Positions 1 to 5,014 of a DNA stretch of 5,722 nucleotides are shown here, one piece after another. The position numbers and the translations under genes are program-made. Origin of the DNA: Planctomycetota bacterium (GTDB taxonomy: Bacteria; Planctomycetota; SZUA-567; H5-PLA8; CALKMO01); NCBI GenBank assembly GCA_026417845.1, contig JAOACM010000304.1, forward strand, positions 1 through 5,722, read 5' to 3'. Below the pieces are notes generated by a model. It saw nothing but the letters and a program-made list of their open reading frames with translations, searched no databases and was not told where the DNA came from. Within the stretch, counting starts at the first letter, position 1. The number at the start of each line of letters is the position of its first letter.

Positions 1-56
1 AGGACGCCGCAGGACGGTGCGCGGAAGAAAACCGGGAAGCGCGCCGATCGGGGGGC

Positions 57-67
57 GGAGGGGAGAG
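57..67 (+). promoter_or_regulatory. Ribosome binding site that decides the TTG start of the MBL gene
   Basis: GGAGGGGAGAG lies 6 to 12 bases before the TTG at 74 and is a good Shine-Dalgarno match. No comparable signal can be judged for the GTG at 17, because only 16 bases precede it in the window. The site supports the shorter protein, whose first residues (ACIERLQVGPLGTNCY) match the usual start of the family. Confidence 0.6.
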
Positions 68-73
68 ACAACC

Positions 74-709
74 TTGGCTGCTTGCATCGAGAGACTGCAG
101 GTCGGGCCGCTCGGGACCAACTGCTACATCGTCCGGAGGGAAGGGCATCGAAACTGCGCCGTGGTTGATCCCGGCGGGGACGCGGCCGGCATAATATCGG
201 CGATCCGCGCCGGGGCGGCCGGGCTGGATGCAATTCTCATCACCCACTGCCACGCCGACCACATCGCGGCCGTCGAAGACCTGAAGCGCGAGTTTCCCGG
301 CGCGGCGATCTGCGCGCCGGCGGCGGAGGCCGATTGGCTCCAGCGGCCTACGCTCAATCTTTCGTATTTTCTGGGCTTCCCGGTAAAGGCGCCGCATCCG
401 GATCGCCTTGTGAACGACGGAGATAAAATAGCGGGCGGCGGGATCGAATTTGAGGCTATCCTCTGTCCGGGCCACTCGCCCGGGAGCATCTGCTATCTCG
501 ACCGCTCAGATGGGATAATGTTCGCCGGCGACGTGCTTTTCGCCGGCAGCATCGGACGCGGCGATCTTCCGGGCGGCGACGAGGGACAGCTTATCGAAAA
601 CATCAGGCTCAGGATTTTATCGCTCGACCCGGCGATCCGCATCCTGCCCGGCCATGGGCCGGAAACTTCCATCGGAGAAGAGATGGCCTCGAATCCTTTC
701 CTGACCTGA
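74..709 (+). CDS. MBL-fold metallo-hydrolase, glyoxalase II-like (YcbL type)
   Basis: Predicted cytoplasmic zinc hydrolase of the metallo-beta-lactamase fold, in the small glyoxalase II-like group; such enzymes hydrolyse thioesters such as S-lactoylglutathione, but the substrate here is not determined by sequence. From the chosen TTG start the protein has 211 residues, usual for single-domain members. Metal ligands are visible: THCHADH at residues 57-63, the second histidine in PGHSPGS (H134), the bridging aspartate in FAGD (D153), and the last histidine in PGHGPE (H194). The stretch FAGSIGRGDLPGGD (about 150-167) and the ending GEEMASNPFL are typical of this family. The frame is open to a GTG at 17, but the 19 extra residues are Arg/Gly-rich and unlike the family. 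The TTG at 74 follows a purine-rich GGAGGGGAGAG (57-67), so I prefer it. It converges on the regulator gene and shares no obvious pathway with it. The fold is sure; the substrate is unknown. Confidence 0.9.
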   Translation: MAACIERLQVGPLGTNCYIVRREGHRNCAVVDPGGDAAGIISAIRAGAAGLDAILITHCHADHIAAVEDLKREFPGAAICAPAAEADWLQRPTLNLSYFLGFPVKAPHPDRLVNDGDKIAGGGIEFEAILCPGHSPGSICYLDRSDGIMFAGDVLFAGSIGRGDLPGGDEGQLIENIRLRILSLDPAIRILPGHGPETSIGEEMASNPFLT

Positions 710-710
710 C

Positions 711-732
711 CCGGTTCTCTCTGAAGAGCCGG
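711..732 (+). terminator. Hairpin directly after the MBL-hydrolase stop codon
   Basis: CCGGTTCT (711-718) pairs with AGAGCCGG (725-732) around a six-base loop, giving eight pairs including one G-T wobble. The hairpin begins one base after the TGA stop. There is no T-tract behind it, so it is a terminator-like structure and not a textbook intrinsic terminator. Its right arm can instead pair with 786-794 (see the composite structure), so the two folds are mutually exclusive. Confidence 0.45.
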
Positions 733-811
733 GGCAGGCCCCCCCCTGCCCGCGCCAGTTCCCCTCCAGTCCGGGAACAGCGCAACCGGCTCTTCCGTCC
801 CGATGGAACGG
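724..811. terminator. Nested inverted repeats between convergent genes, probable bidirectional terminator
   Basis: An outer perfect 9-bp inverted repeat, AAGAGCCGG (724-732) and CCGGCTCTT (786-794), encloses two smaller stems: GGGCAGG (732-738) with CCTGCCC (745-751) around a six-C loop, and GTTCCC (758-763) with GGGAAC (773-778). A separate hairpin, CCGTCCC (795-801) with GGAACGG (805-811), seven pairs with one wobble on the minus strand, sits directly after the regulator stop. The whole gap between the two converging stop codons is thus palindromic. Symmetrical structures serve transcripts from both sides. No T-tract is present on either strand, so the termination role is inferred. Confidence 0.5.
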
Positions 812-817
812 TTGCTC

Positions 818-1963
818 TCATCCATCCCTGTCGCGGGCGGGGGCATGAGTTTCGCCGGCGAGATACCGTCCCGGGATGGTCTCCAGAACCGGCGGAATTT
901 CCTTGCGGCTGCGCTTCCTCGTGATGACCAGGCGCATAAGCAGCCTGGAAGCCTCCCTGCCGAGCGCGCGGGCGTCGTACCTCATCCCGCTCATCCCGCG
1001 GCCGTCCTCCATCGCGCCGTGCCCGAATACGGAGAAGTCCGAGCCGACCTTCCTGCCGCACCCGGCGATCAGGCCCGCCCACTCTTCCGGACCGGAGGCG
1101 ATCGGCAGGACCAGACCCTGGAGGCGCCTTTCGCGATCCGCCTTCAGGATTTCCGCCAGCCGCGGCGCAGTCTGGCCGAATATGTTCCCGCGCTCCGCCA
1201 CGTGGACGGTCGCCGGTTCCTCCCCGCCGCCGCGCATCCACGCCTCGCGGAACCCGGCCCAGCGGACGTCCCACGCCTGATCGCGCCTCTCGGCGGGTTT
1301 GGCCGGGTCTTCCAGGACGGCCGCCACGCGGCGCAGGCCGAGTGCCAGCATCTTGCGCGCCAGGTGCGCCCCGCCGCGGGCGTTGTCGAAGGTCACCGAA
1401 TTCACGCCGGACTGGCGCGCGTCGAAATCCACGCTCACCGCCGCGGCCTTTATCCGGCGCGCCACCTCGTAGACCGGCTCCGGCTGCCGTCCCAGCAGCA
1501 GCACTCCCCGCACGTCGCCGGTCGCCATGTGGCTCTCCAGCCTTTCCCCCAGCGTCCGCATGACGTTCAGGTCCAGGAAGGAAAGCACGATGTCGTGGCG
1601 CAGCGGATAGAAATAATCGTGGACGCCGTACAGCACCCGCATCCAGAAAGGATCGGCCAGGGGATACTGGTAATGGAGCTTGGCGTTGAGCAGGACGATC
1701 CTGGCCCCGCCGAAGGCGATGCGGCGCCGTGCCCAGCCTCCGGTAGACACCACCCCACGGTGCGGCAGGCGCAGGACGTCACCGCGCCGTTCGAGCAGCC
1801 TGATGGCCGCACGGATCGTGCCGCGGCTGACGCCGAGCTCGCGCGCCATGGCGCATTCGGCCGGCAGCCTGGCTCCTATCGGTCTCGGCGCGGCGTACCT
1901 TTCGGATATGGCGCCGGCGATCCTTTCGGCAAGTACGGGAGGTCTGCCTACGCTCCTGGGCAT
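818..1963 (-). CDS. AraR-like transcription regulator: GntR DNA-binding head with LacI-type ligand domain
   Basis: Ligand-responsive DNA-binding protein of 381 residues, cytoplasmic, no membrane segment. The N-terminus (about 1-75) is a GntR-type winged helix: ARLPAECAMARELGVSRGTIRAAI (31-54) carries the helix-turn-helix, with the recognition helix around SRGTIRAAIRLLERRG and the wing at LRLPHRGVV (64-72). Residues from about 85 to 370 match a LacI/periplasmic-binding-type effector domain: GVLLLGR (153-159), the landmark SVTFDNARGGAHLARKMLALG (189-209) followed by RRVAAVLED, WAGFREAW (235-242), and SVFGHGAMED (311-320), the equivalent of the SVVGFDD region. The combination is that of AraR, which releases DNA on binding a sugar; the ligand cannot be read here. 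The ATG at 1963 is preceded by only a weak ribosome site. The gene lies 70 bp after the HEAT gene on the same strand, so the two may be co-transcribed. Operator targets are unknown; the dyad upstream of the beta-helix gene is one candidate. Confidence 0.88.
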   Translation of the reverse strand: MPRSVGRPPVLAERIAGAISERYAAPRPIGARLPAECAMARELGVSRGTIRAAIRLLERRGDVLRLPHRGVVSTGGWARRRIAFGGARIVLLNAKLHYQYPLADPFWMRVLYGVHDYFYPLRHDIVLSFLDLNVMRTLGERLESHMATGDVRGVLLLGRQPEPVYEVARRIKAAAVSVDFDARQSGVNSVTFDNARGGAHLARKMLALGLRRVAAVLEDPAKPAERRDQAWDVRWAGFREAWMRGGGEEPATVHVAERGNIFGQTAPRLAEILKADRERRLQGLVLPIASGPEEWAGLIAGCGRKVGSDFSVFGHGAMEDGRGMSGMRYDARALGREASRLLMRLVITRKRSRKEIPPVLETIPGRYLAGETHAPARDRDG

Positions 1964-2033
1964 ACCGCCAAGTTCCAGCGATGCGGCGCCGGCCGGAGGG
2001 GTCGCCCGCGGTCCGGTCCCCGCCGGGCCCCGG

Positions 2034-2576
2034 CTATTGGCCGTACCTGGCCCTGTTTTTCTCCCACCACTCCTCCCACTGCCTGACGGCCTGCTCGCGC
2101 TCTTCCTCCGTCCCCTTCGCCTTGAAAGCGATGAACTGGCGGGTCAGCACCATGAGCGAGTTGCTTGCCAGCCCGCGTATCCGCGGGTCCGGGTCCCGGA
2201 GGAAACGTATGAAGTACGGGATGGCGATCGGGTCCTTCAGGTTGGCCAGCGCTTCGATGACCGGCGCCACCGCCCCGAAACTGGGATCGTCCAGCAGCGC
2301 CACCAGGTCCTTCGCGTAGGCGGTGCCGCCCAGTTTTCCGATGGCCTCCACGCACGCGAACCGGACCGCCCCCACCGGGTCGCGCGTGTGGCGGACCAGA
2401 GACGGGAGCGCAGCCTGTTCGCCCAGGTTTCCCAGGTCTTCGGCCGCGTCGCGCCGGATCTCCCATACGGGATGTTCCAGATCCAGCAAGAGCGCGGTAA
2501 CGCGCTGGGCCTGATCCTGACCGGGGCTCTCCGCGTTACCCGCGACCGTTTCGCTGGCCGTCGCGTCGTCAGGCAT
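2034..2576 (-). CDS. HEAT-repeat domain protein
   Basis: A 180-residue helical-repeat protein, probably a scaffold or partner-binding protein; no catalytic motif is visible and no specific role can be assigned. After an acidic, low-complexity N-terminus (1-22) come about four HEAT-like helix pairs: 24-52 (HPVWEIRRDAAEDLGNLGE), 55-83 (DPVGAVRFACVEAIGKLG), 86-114 (DPSFGAVAPVIEALANLKD) and 117-146 (DPDPRIRGLASNSLMVLT). Each has the D-P-x-x-x-V-R-x-x-A-x-x-A-L-G-x-L pattern or a variant. The C-terminus is a charged helix ending in WEEWWEKNRARYGQ (167-180), a tail I associate with short HEAT proteins of this kind. There is no signal peptide, so it is probably cytoplasmic. The ATG at 2576 has a good ribosome site. 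The gene is followed on the same strand by the AraR-like regulator. The fold is confident; the function is unknown. Confidence 0.85.
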   Translation of the reverse strand: MPDDATASETVAGNAESPGQDQAQRVTALLLDLEHPVWEIRRDAAEDLGNLGEQAALPSLVRHTRDPVGAVRFACVEAIGKLGGTAYAKDLVALLDDPSFGAVAPVIEALANLKDPIAIPYFIRFLRDPDPRIRGLASNSLMVLTRQFIAFKAKGTEEEREQAVRQWEEWWEKNRARYGQ

Positions 2577-2585
2577 CTGTCCACG

Positions 2586-2592
2586 ACCTCCC
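2586..2592 (-). promoter_or_regulatory. Ribosome binding site of the HEAT-repeat gene
   Basis: On the minus strand GGGAGGT stands nine bases before the ATG at 2576. It fixes the start and argues against extending the frame upstream. Confidence 0.7.
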
Positions 2593-3025
2593 GATGCGAA
2601 CCGCTTCTGCGGCGGCCGCGCGCCGTCCCCCGGTTCCCGCGCCGCATTTCCGGTTCCGCCCCGACCTGCCCCGGTCCGGGACGCCGGGTGGCGGGCAATT
2701 CCCGACCTGCCGCCTTCCCCGCCGCATCATCCGTTCCGGCTTGCGGCACCGGGACCGCGGATCCCCGGCGAATCGCGGCTCAGGCCCGCTGCCCGCATTC
2801 TTTAAAGCCTGTCCAGAAACTCCTGCGACGGCCAGGGTTTTCGCATCGGAGCGCCGGATCCGGCCGGAGGTTTTTGGATAAGCTCCAGGACCGCCATGCT
2901 GCTGCGCCCCATATATGGGCACGGCAACAATTACGCGCGACGGGAGGTAACAGAGCGCTGATGGCGCGGCTTCGGCGCCGCAGAACATCCTGCTGCCGGG
3001 CTGGGGCATCCGTCCCGCGTGGCCT
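2593..3025. other. Non-coding gap between the epimerase and the HEAT gene
   Basis: No convincing gene is present in about 430 bases. The only long minus-strand frame (3009 to 2569) is Arg/Gly/Pro-rich, resembles no family I know, and shows no codon-position bias. The gap holds the 35-base repeat copy at 2901-2935. It also holds a 14-base word, GATCCGGCCGGAGG (2857-2870), that recurs at 4810-4823 and may be chance in this GC-rich DNA. A few short AT-rich words occur (TTTAAAG near 2812, TTTTTGG near 2871), but I could not assemble a convincing -35/-10 pair for the HEAT gene. A promoter for the HEAT-regulator pair is nevertheless expected here. Confidence 0.6.
2901..2935 (-). repeat. Partial copy of the 4390-4426 repeat, with a covaried palindrome
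   Basis: Read on the minus strand, this 35-base segment begins CGTAATTGTTGCCG, continues through the 12-bp palindrome CCCATATATGGG (2908-2919) and ends CGCAGC. It aligns along its whole length with 4390-4426 on the plus strand, with three transitions and two single-base gaps. Two of the transitions fall at symmetry-related positions of the palindrome (CCACATGTGG in the other copy, CCATATATGG here), so the dyad survives. No matching second end is found within 200 bases, so this is a solo end or a binding site and not a full element. Confidence 0.7.
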
Positions 3026-3050
3026 GGCCGCCGGAAGGAATCCGGCGGCC
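3026..3050 (-). terminator. Strong hairpin after the epimerase gene
   Basis: GGCCGCCGGA (3026-3035) and TCCGGCGGCC (3041-3050) form a perfect 10-bp stem with a five-base loop, starting eight bases after the epimerase stop codon on the minus strand. No T-run follows, but position and strength fit transcription termination or protection of the 3' end. It probably separates the epimerase transcript from the HEAT-regulator pair. Confidence 0.6.
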
Positions 3051-3058
3051 TGCGACGC

Positions 3059-4015
3059 TCAGGATGTCCTGTCTTTCAACCACCTGATAAGCCGCCGCAT
3101 CCCATCCTCGAAGGTGAAGGCCGGTTCGTAGCCCAGGATCTCCCTCGCGCGGGTCAGGTCAGCCAGCGTATGGCGCGCGTCACCTTCGCGAGGAGGGGCG
3201 AATTCGGGTTCGAGGGACGTTCCGAGGGACCGGTTAATCTCCGCGACCAGGTCCAGTATGGATATCCGCTTCCCGGTACCGACGTTGCAGACGGCCCCGC
3301 CGAGCGGTTTTTCAGATTTCAGCGCAAGCAGGTTTGCGCGGACCACATCGCCGACGTAGACGAAGTCGCGCGTCTGCAGTCCGTCGCCGAATATTACGGG
3401 GCGCTTTCCCCCCATCATGCGGTCCAGAAATATCGAGATGACGCCCGAATAAGGGCTGGCCGGATCCTGGCGCGGCCCGAAGACATTAAAGTAGCGCAGG
3501 GATATCCCGTCGAGGCCTCTGCACCTGGCGAACGCCCTTATGTATCCCTCGCACGCGGCCTTGCTCGCGGCGTAGGGGCTGAGCGGTCTGGCAGGCAGGT
3601 CTTCGTGGCTGGGGAAGGTCACGGTATCGCCGTAGACGCTGGAGGACGCCGCGAAGGTCACGCGCCTGACACGGGCCTTCACGCATGCCTCCAGCAGCAG
3701 GAGCGTCGCCACCTCGCCGGCCCGCTGCGTAGCTGCCGGGTTCTTCACGGAATACGGCACGCTCGGTATGGCCGCCTCGTGCAGGACCCAGTCCATGTCC
3801 TCGCAGGCGCGCCCGGCCACCTCGGGTTCGGACATGTCCCCTTCCAGCAGTTCTATCCGTCCGGCGACGGCGGCGAGGTTTTCCCTTCTGCCGGAGCTGA
3901 AATCGTCAACGACGCGGACCGCACATCCTTCCTCCAGCAGCGCCTCAACCAGGTGCGACCCGATGAATCCAGCCCCTCCCGTGACGAGCGCATTTCCGCG
4001 CAGCCTTTTTTCCAC
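3059..4015 (-). CDS. NAD-dependent epimerase/dehydratase, WbpP/GalE-like sugar-nucleotide epimerase
   Basis: Extended short-chain dehydrogenase of 318 residues from the chosen GTG, the usual length. Such enzymes invert C4 of UDP-sugars through a transient keto intermediate with bound NAD, supplying sugars for surface polysaccharides; cytoplasmic. Seen: the NAD-binding TGGAGFIGS (12-20) with acidic D37/D38 after beta-2; VLHEAAIPSVPYSV (77-90), very like the AAxxSVPRS segment of WbpP-type UDP-GlcNAc 4-epimerases; AASSSVYGD (122-130); catalytic Y148 and K152 in SPYAASK; LRYFNVFGPRQDP (173-185); RDFVYVGDV (216-224); and NVGTGKRISI (244-253). One oddity: the conserved Asn of the N-x-x-G-T motif after the SVP segment is replaced, the region reading AGEVATLLLLEA (99-110). 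The frame is open to an ATG at 4141, but the extra 42 residues are Arg/Pro-rich; the GTG at 4015 has GGAGGG eight bases before it. The substrate remains uncertain (UDP-GlcNAc, UDP-Glc or the uronates). Confidence 0.92.
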   Translation of the reverse strand: MEKRLRGNALVTGGAGFIGSHLVEALLEEGCAVRVVDDFSSGRRENLAAVAGRIELLEGDMSEPEVAGRACEDMDWVLHEAAIPSVPYSVKNPAATQRAGEVATLLLLEACVKARVRRVTFAASSSVYGDTVTFPSHEDLPARPLSPYAASKAACEGYIRAFARCRGLDGISLRYFNVFGPRQDPASPYSGVISIFLDRMMGGKRPVIFGDGLQTRDFVYVGDVVRANLLALKSEKPLGGAVCNVGTGKRISILDLVAEINRSLGTSLEPEFAPPREGDARHTLADLTRAREILGYEPAFTFEDGMRRLIRWLKDRTS

Positions 4016-4023
4016 TTCCGCAA

Positions 4024-4029
4024 CCCTCC
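4024..4029 (-). promoter_or_regulatory. Ribosome binding site that decides the GTG start of the epimerase
   Basis: GGAGGG on the minus strand lies eight bases before the GTG at 4015. The protein then begins MEKRLRGNALVTGGAGF, placing the NAD-binding glycine motif near residue 12 as the family requires, and making the upstream ATG at 4141 unnecessary. Confidence 0.7.
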
Positions 4030-4330
4030 GTTCCTTCGGCTGATCCCTGCGACGCGCCTCCCGTCCGGGGGCCCGGGGGCGGCGGACCGGAGCTCCCCAT
4101 TTGGGCGATGGCTGGCAGCCGTCCAGCCCGGTCGCCCGCATACCCGGATGGCGCGCCGCTGCCCCGTATCCGGCCGGGCCTTCCCCGAACGCGGATTAAG
4201 CCCGACCGGCGGCGAATCGGGAACCGGCCGCCGGCAGAGTCTACGGCGCCCGGCCTCCGATTCGGCGATCCGCGAAGACCGGCCGCCAACAGGGCCATCC
4301 CCCGACGCGCTCCCATCGTGGATATCGCCG
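4030..4330 (-). other. Long untranslated leader or gap upstream of the epimerase
   Basis: About 300 bases between the predicted promoter and the epimerase ribosome site contain no credible gene. It is GC-rich and holds one clear hairpin, CCGGCGGC (4206-4213) with GCCGCCGG (4227-4234) around 13 bases, and a GGGGGCCCGGGGG-type run near 4067-4079. I recognise no known riboswitch or leader consensus in it. Confidence 0.4.
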
Positions 4331-4336
4331 GCCGGA

Positions 4337-4364
4337 ATTGTACGCCTGAGCGTTTTTTTTCCAA
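4337..4364 (-). promoter_or_regulatory. Candidate sigma-70-type promoter reading towards the epimerase
   Basis: On the minus strand TTGGAA (4364-4359) and TACAAT (4342-4337) are spaced by 16 bases. TACAAT matches five of six consensus bases and TTGGAA four of six. The spacer starts with an A-run (the T-run at 4353-4360 on the plus strand), which would give intrinsic bending. The expected start of transcription is near 4330, giving a leader of about 315 bases. The prediction rests on consensus alone, but it is one of few such matches in this GC-rich gap. Confidence 0.4.
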
Positions 4365-4389
4365 ACCTCCACGCGCCGGATTGCGCTGC

Positions 4390-4521
4390 CGTAATTGTTT
4401 GCCGTGTCCACATGTGGGGTCGCAGCGGACAGAGCGGCCCCATTTGTAGCGGCGCTATTGTTGTCCCGTTCGGGCGCACCACAAAATAACAGCCGCCCCC
4501 TGATCGCGGCAAACAATTACG
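4390..4521. repeat. 132-bp element with perfect 15-bp terminal inverted repeats (MITE-like)
   Basis: CGTAATTGTTTGCCG (4390-4404) is repeated exactly in inverse orientation at 4507-4521. The interior is visibly richer in A and T than the surroundings and has no coding capacity. It contains the palindrome CCACATGTGG (4408-4417), the odd palindrome TAGCGGCGCTA (4447-4457), the hairpin CCCGTTCGGG (4465-4474) and another ATTGTT...CCCG word at 4457-4468. The flanks show at most CTGC/CTGG (4386-4389, 4522-4525) as a possible target duplication, which is weak. The left end recurs at 2901-2935. It may be a miniature transposable element, a palindromic intergenic repeat, or a multi-site regulator-binding region; the sequence alone does not decide. 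Confidence 0.6.
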
Positions 4522-4921
4522 CTGGATGTCCAGGCCCGCGCATTTCCCGGCTCGGCCAGTCAGCGGGAGGTCCGCGCGCGGAGTACCGCGGGGCGGCAAA
4601 GTTCTTGAAGGGGCGCAAGCCGGCATATATCGTTCAGTTGCGCAGCCCTCGAAACCGGCAGGCGTTCCATCGCGGGAGAAGCTGCCGGGGACGGCCAAGC
4701 CTTGCCGGCCCCTTGGGCACTGAGGAAGAAGGCCGGATCGCTCCGCGGAACCCCGGATCGGCCTGGCGCGGGCCGCGACGGGCAGTGAGTCGCAACGCCG
4801 GCAGCTCCAGATCCGGCCGGAGGCCGGGGAACGGATCCGGGCGGCCAATCCCCGCCGGATCCCCGGAAGGATGGGAACGGCCTCCGGGCAGACGCTCCAC
4901 ACAGTGGCACTGCGCTGAAAA
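4522..4921. other. Non-coding gap rich in inverted repeats, upstream of the beta-helix gene
   Basis: No frame on either strand resembles a protein. Several stems follow one another: AGGGGCGCAA (4609-4618) with TTGCGC then CCCT (4638-4649, two-base bulge, 19-base loop); CCGGCAG (4655-4661) with CTGCCGG (4682-4688); an 11-pair hairpin within 4687-4712; and GGCCG (4731-4735) with CGGCC (4759-4763) enclosing the palindrome TCCGCGGA (4742-4749). This could be a structured RNA, but GC-rich DNA readily gives such stems, and I recognise no known RNA family. The word AGTCGCAAC at 4788-4796 recurs at 4940-4948 in the dyad described separately. Confidence 0.4.
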
Positions 4922-4948
4922 GTTGCGAGGAGAATTCGAAGTCGCAAC
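4922..4948. promoter_or_regulatory. Dyad GTTGCGA-N13-TCGCAAC, candidate operator
   Basis: Two perfect 7-bp half-sites (4922-4928 and 4942-4948) have centres 20 bases apart, about two helical turns, as expected for a dimeric regulator. The right half falls where the -35 element of the downstream promoter should be, and no good -35 hexamer is present, so an activator or a blocking repressor is plausible. A third half-site, TCGCAAC, lies at 4790-4796. Which regulator binds is unknown. Confidence 0.45.
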
Positions 4949-4956
4949 CGGGACAG

Positions 4957-4975
4957 ATTATTATACTATAATAAT
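4957..4975 (+). promoter_or_regulatory. 19-bp palindrome containing the -10 box of the beta-helix gene
   Basis: ATTATTATACTATAATAAT is a perfect palindrome around a central C, made otherwise only of A and T in strongly GC-rich surroundings. It contains a consensus TATAAT at 4967-4972 and TATACT at 4962-4967. Transcription would start near 4979, leaving a leader of about 36 bases. No clear -35 box is seen at 16-18 bases. The site may act as the -10 region, as an operator, or as both. Confidence 0.55.
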
Positions 4976-5014
4976 ACAAAGGTACGGGAAGCTTCGAGGC
5001 GGGGGGAAAGAAAA

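Noticed and set aside
1..168. Open frame without a start at the window edge (stop at 166-168)
   Set aside because: It would overlap the MBL gene by about 95 bases and its sequence is Arg/Gly-rich, so it is probably not the end of an upstream gene, although this cannot be excluded.
2569..3009. Minus-strand frame of 146 codons ending 8 bases inside the HEAT gene, as in a coupled operon
   Set aside because: The overlap looks operon-like, but the product is Arg/Gly/Pro-rich, lacks codon-position bias, has only a weak ribosome site and includes the intergenic repeat 2901-2935.
1680..3131. Plus-strand open frame of 483 codons
   Set aside because: It lies antisense to the regulator and HEAT genes, is rich in Arg, Pro and Ala, resembles no family and crosses gene boundaries; in GC-rich DNA such shadows are expected.
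4342..4360. Possible plus-strand intrinsic terminator: ACGC-CTGA-GCGT followed by a T-run
   Set aside because: The stem is only four pairs and no plus-strand gene lies upstream; the A/T run is better explained as the promoter spacer on the other strand.
4600..4730. Resemblance to a riboswitch leader (cobalamin or cyclic-di-GMP type)
   Set aside because: The stems are present, but none of the consensus boxes of these riboswitches could be found on either strand.
2857..4823. 14-base word GATCCGGCCGGAGG shared by the two gaps (2857-2870 and 4810-4823)
   Set aside because: The flanks do not align, and a GC-only palindromic core of this length can recur by chance in DNA of this composition.
3853..4947. 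Minus-strand frame of 364 codons upstream of the epimerase
   Set aside because: It overlaps the epimerase start in another frame and spans the inverted-repeat element; no domain is recognisable.
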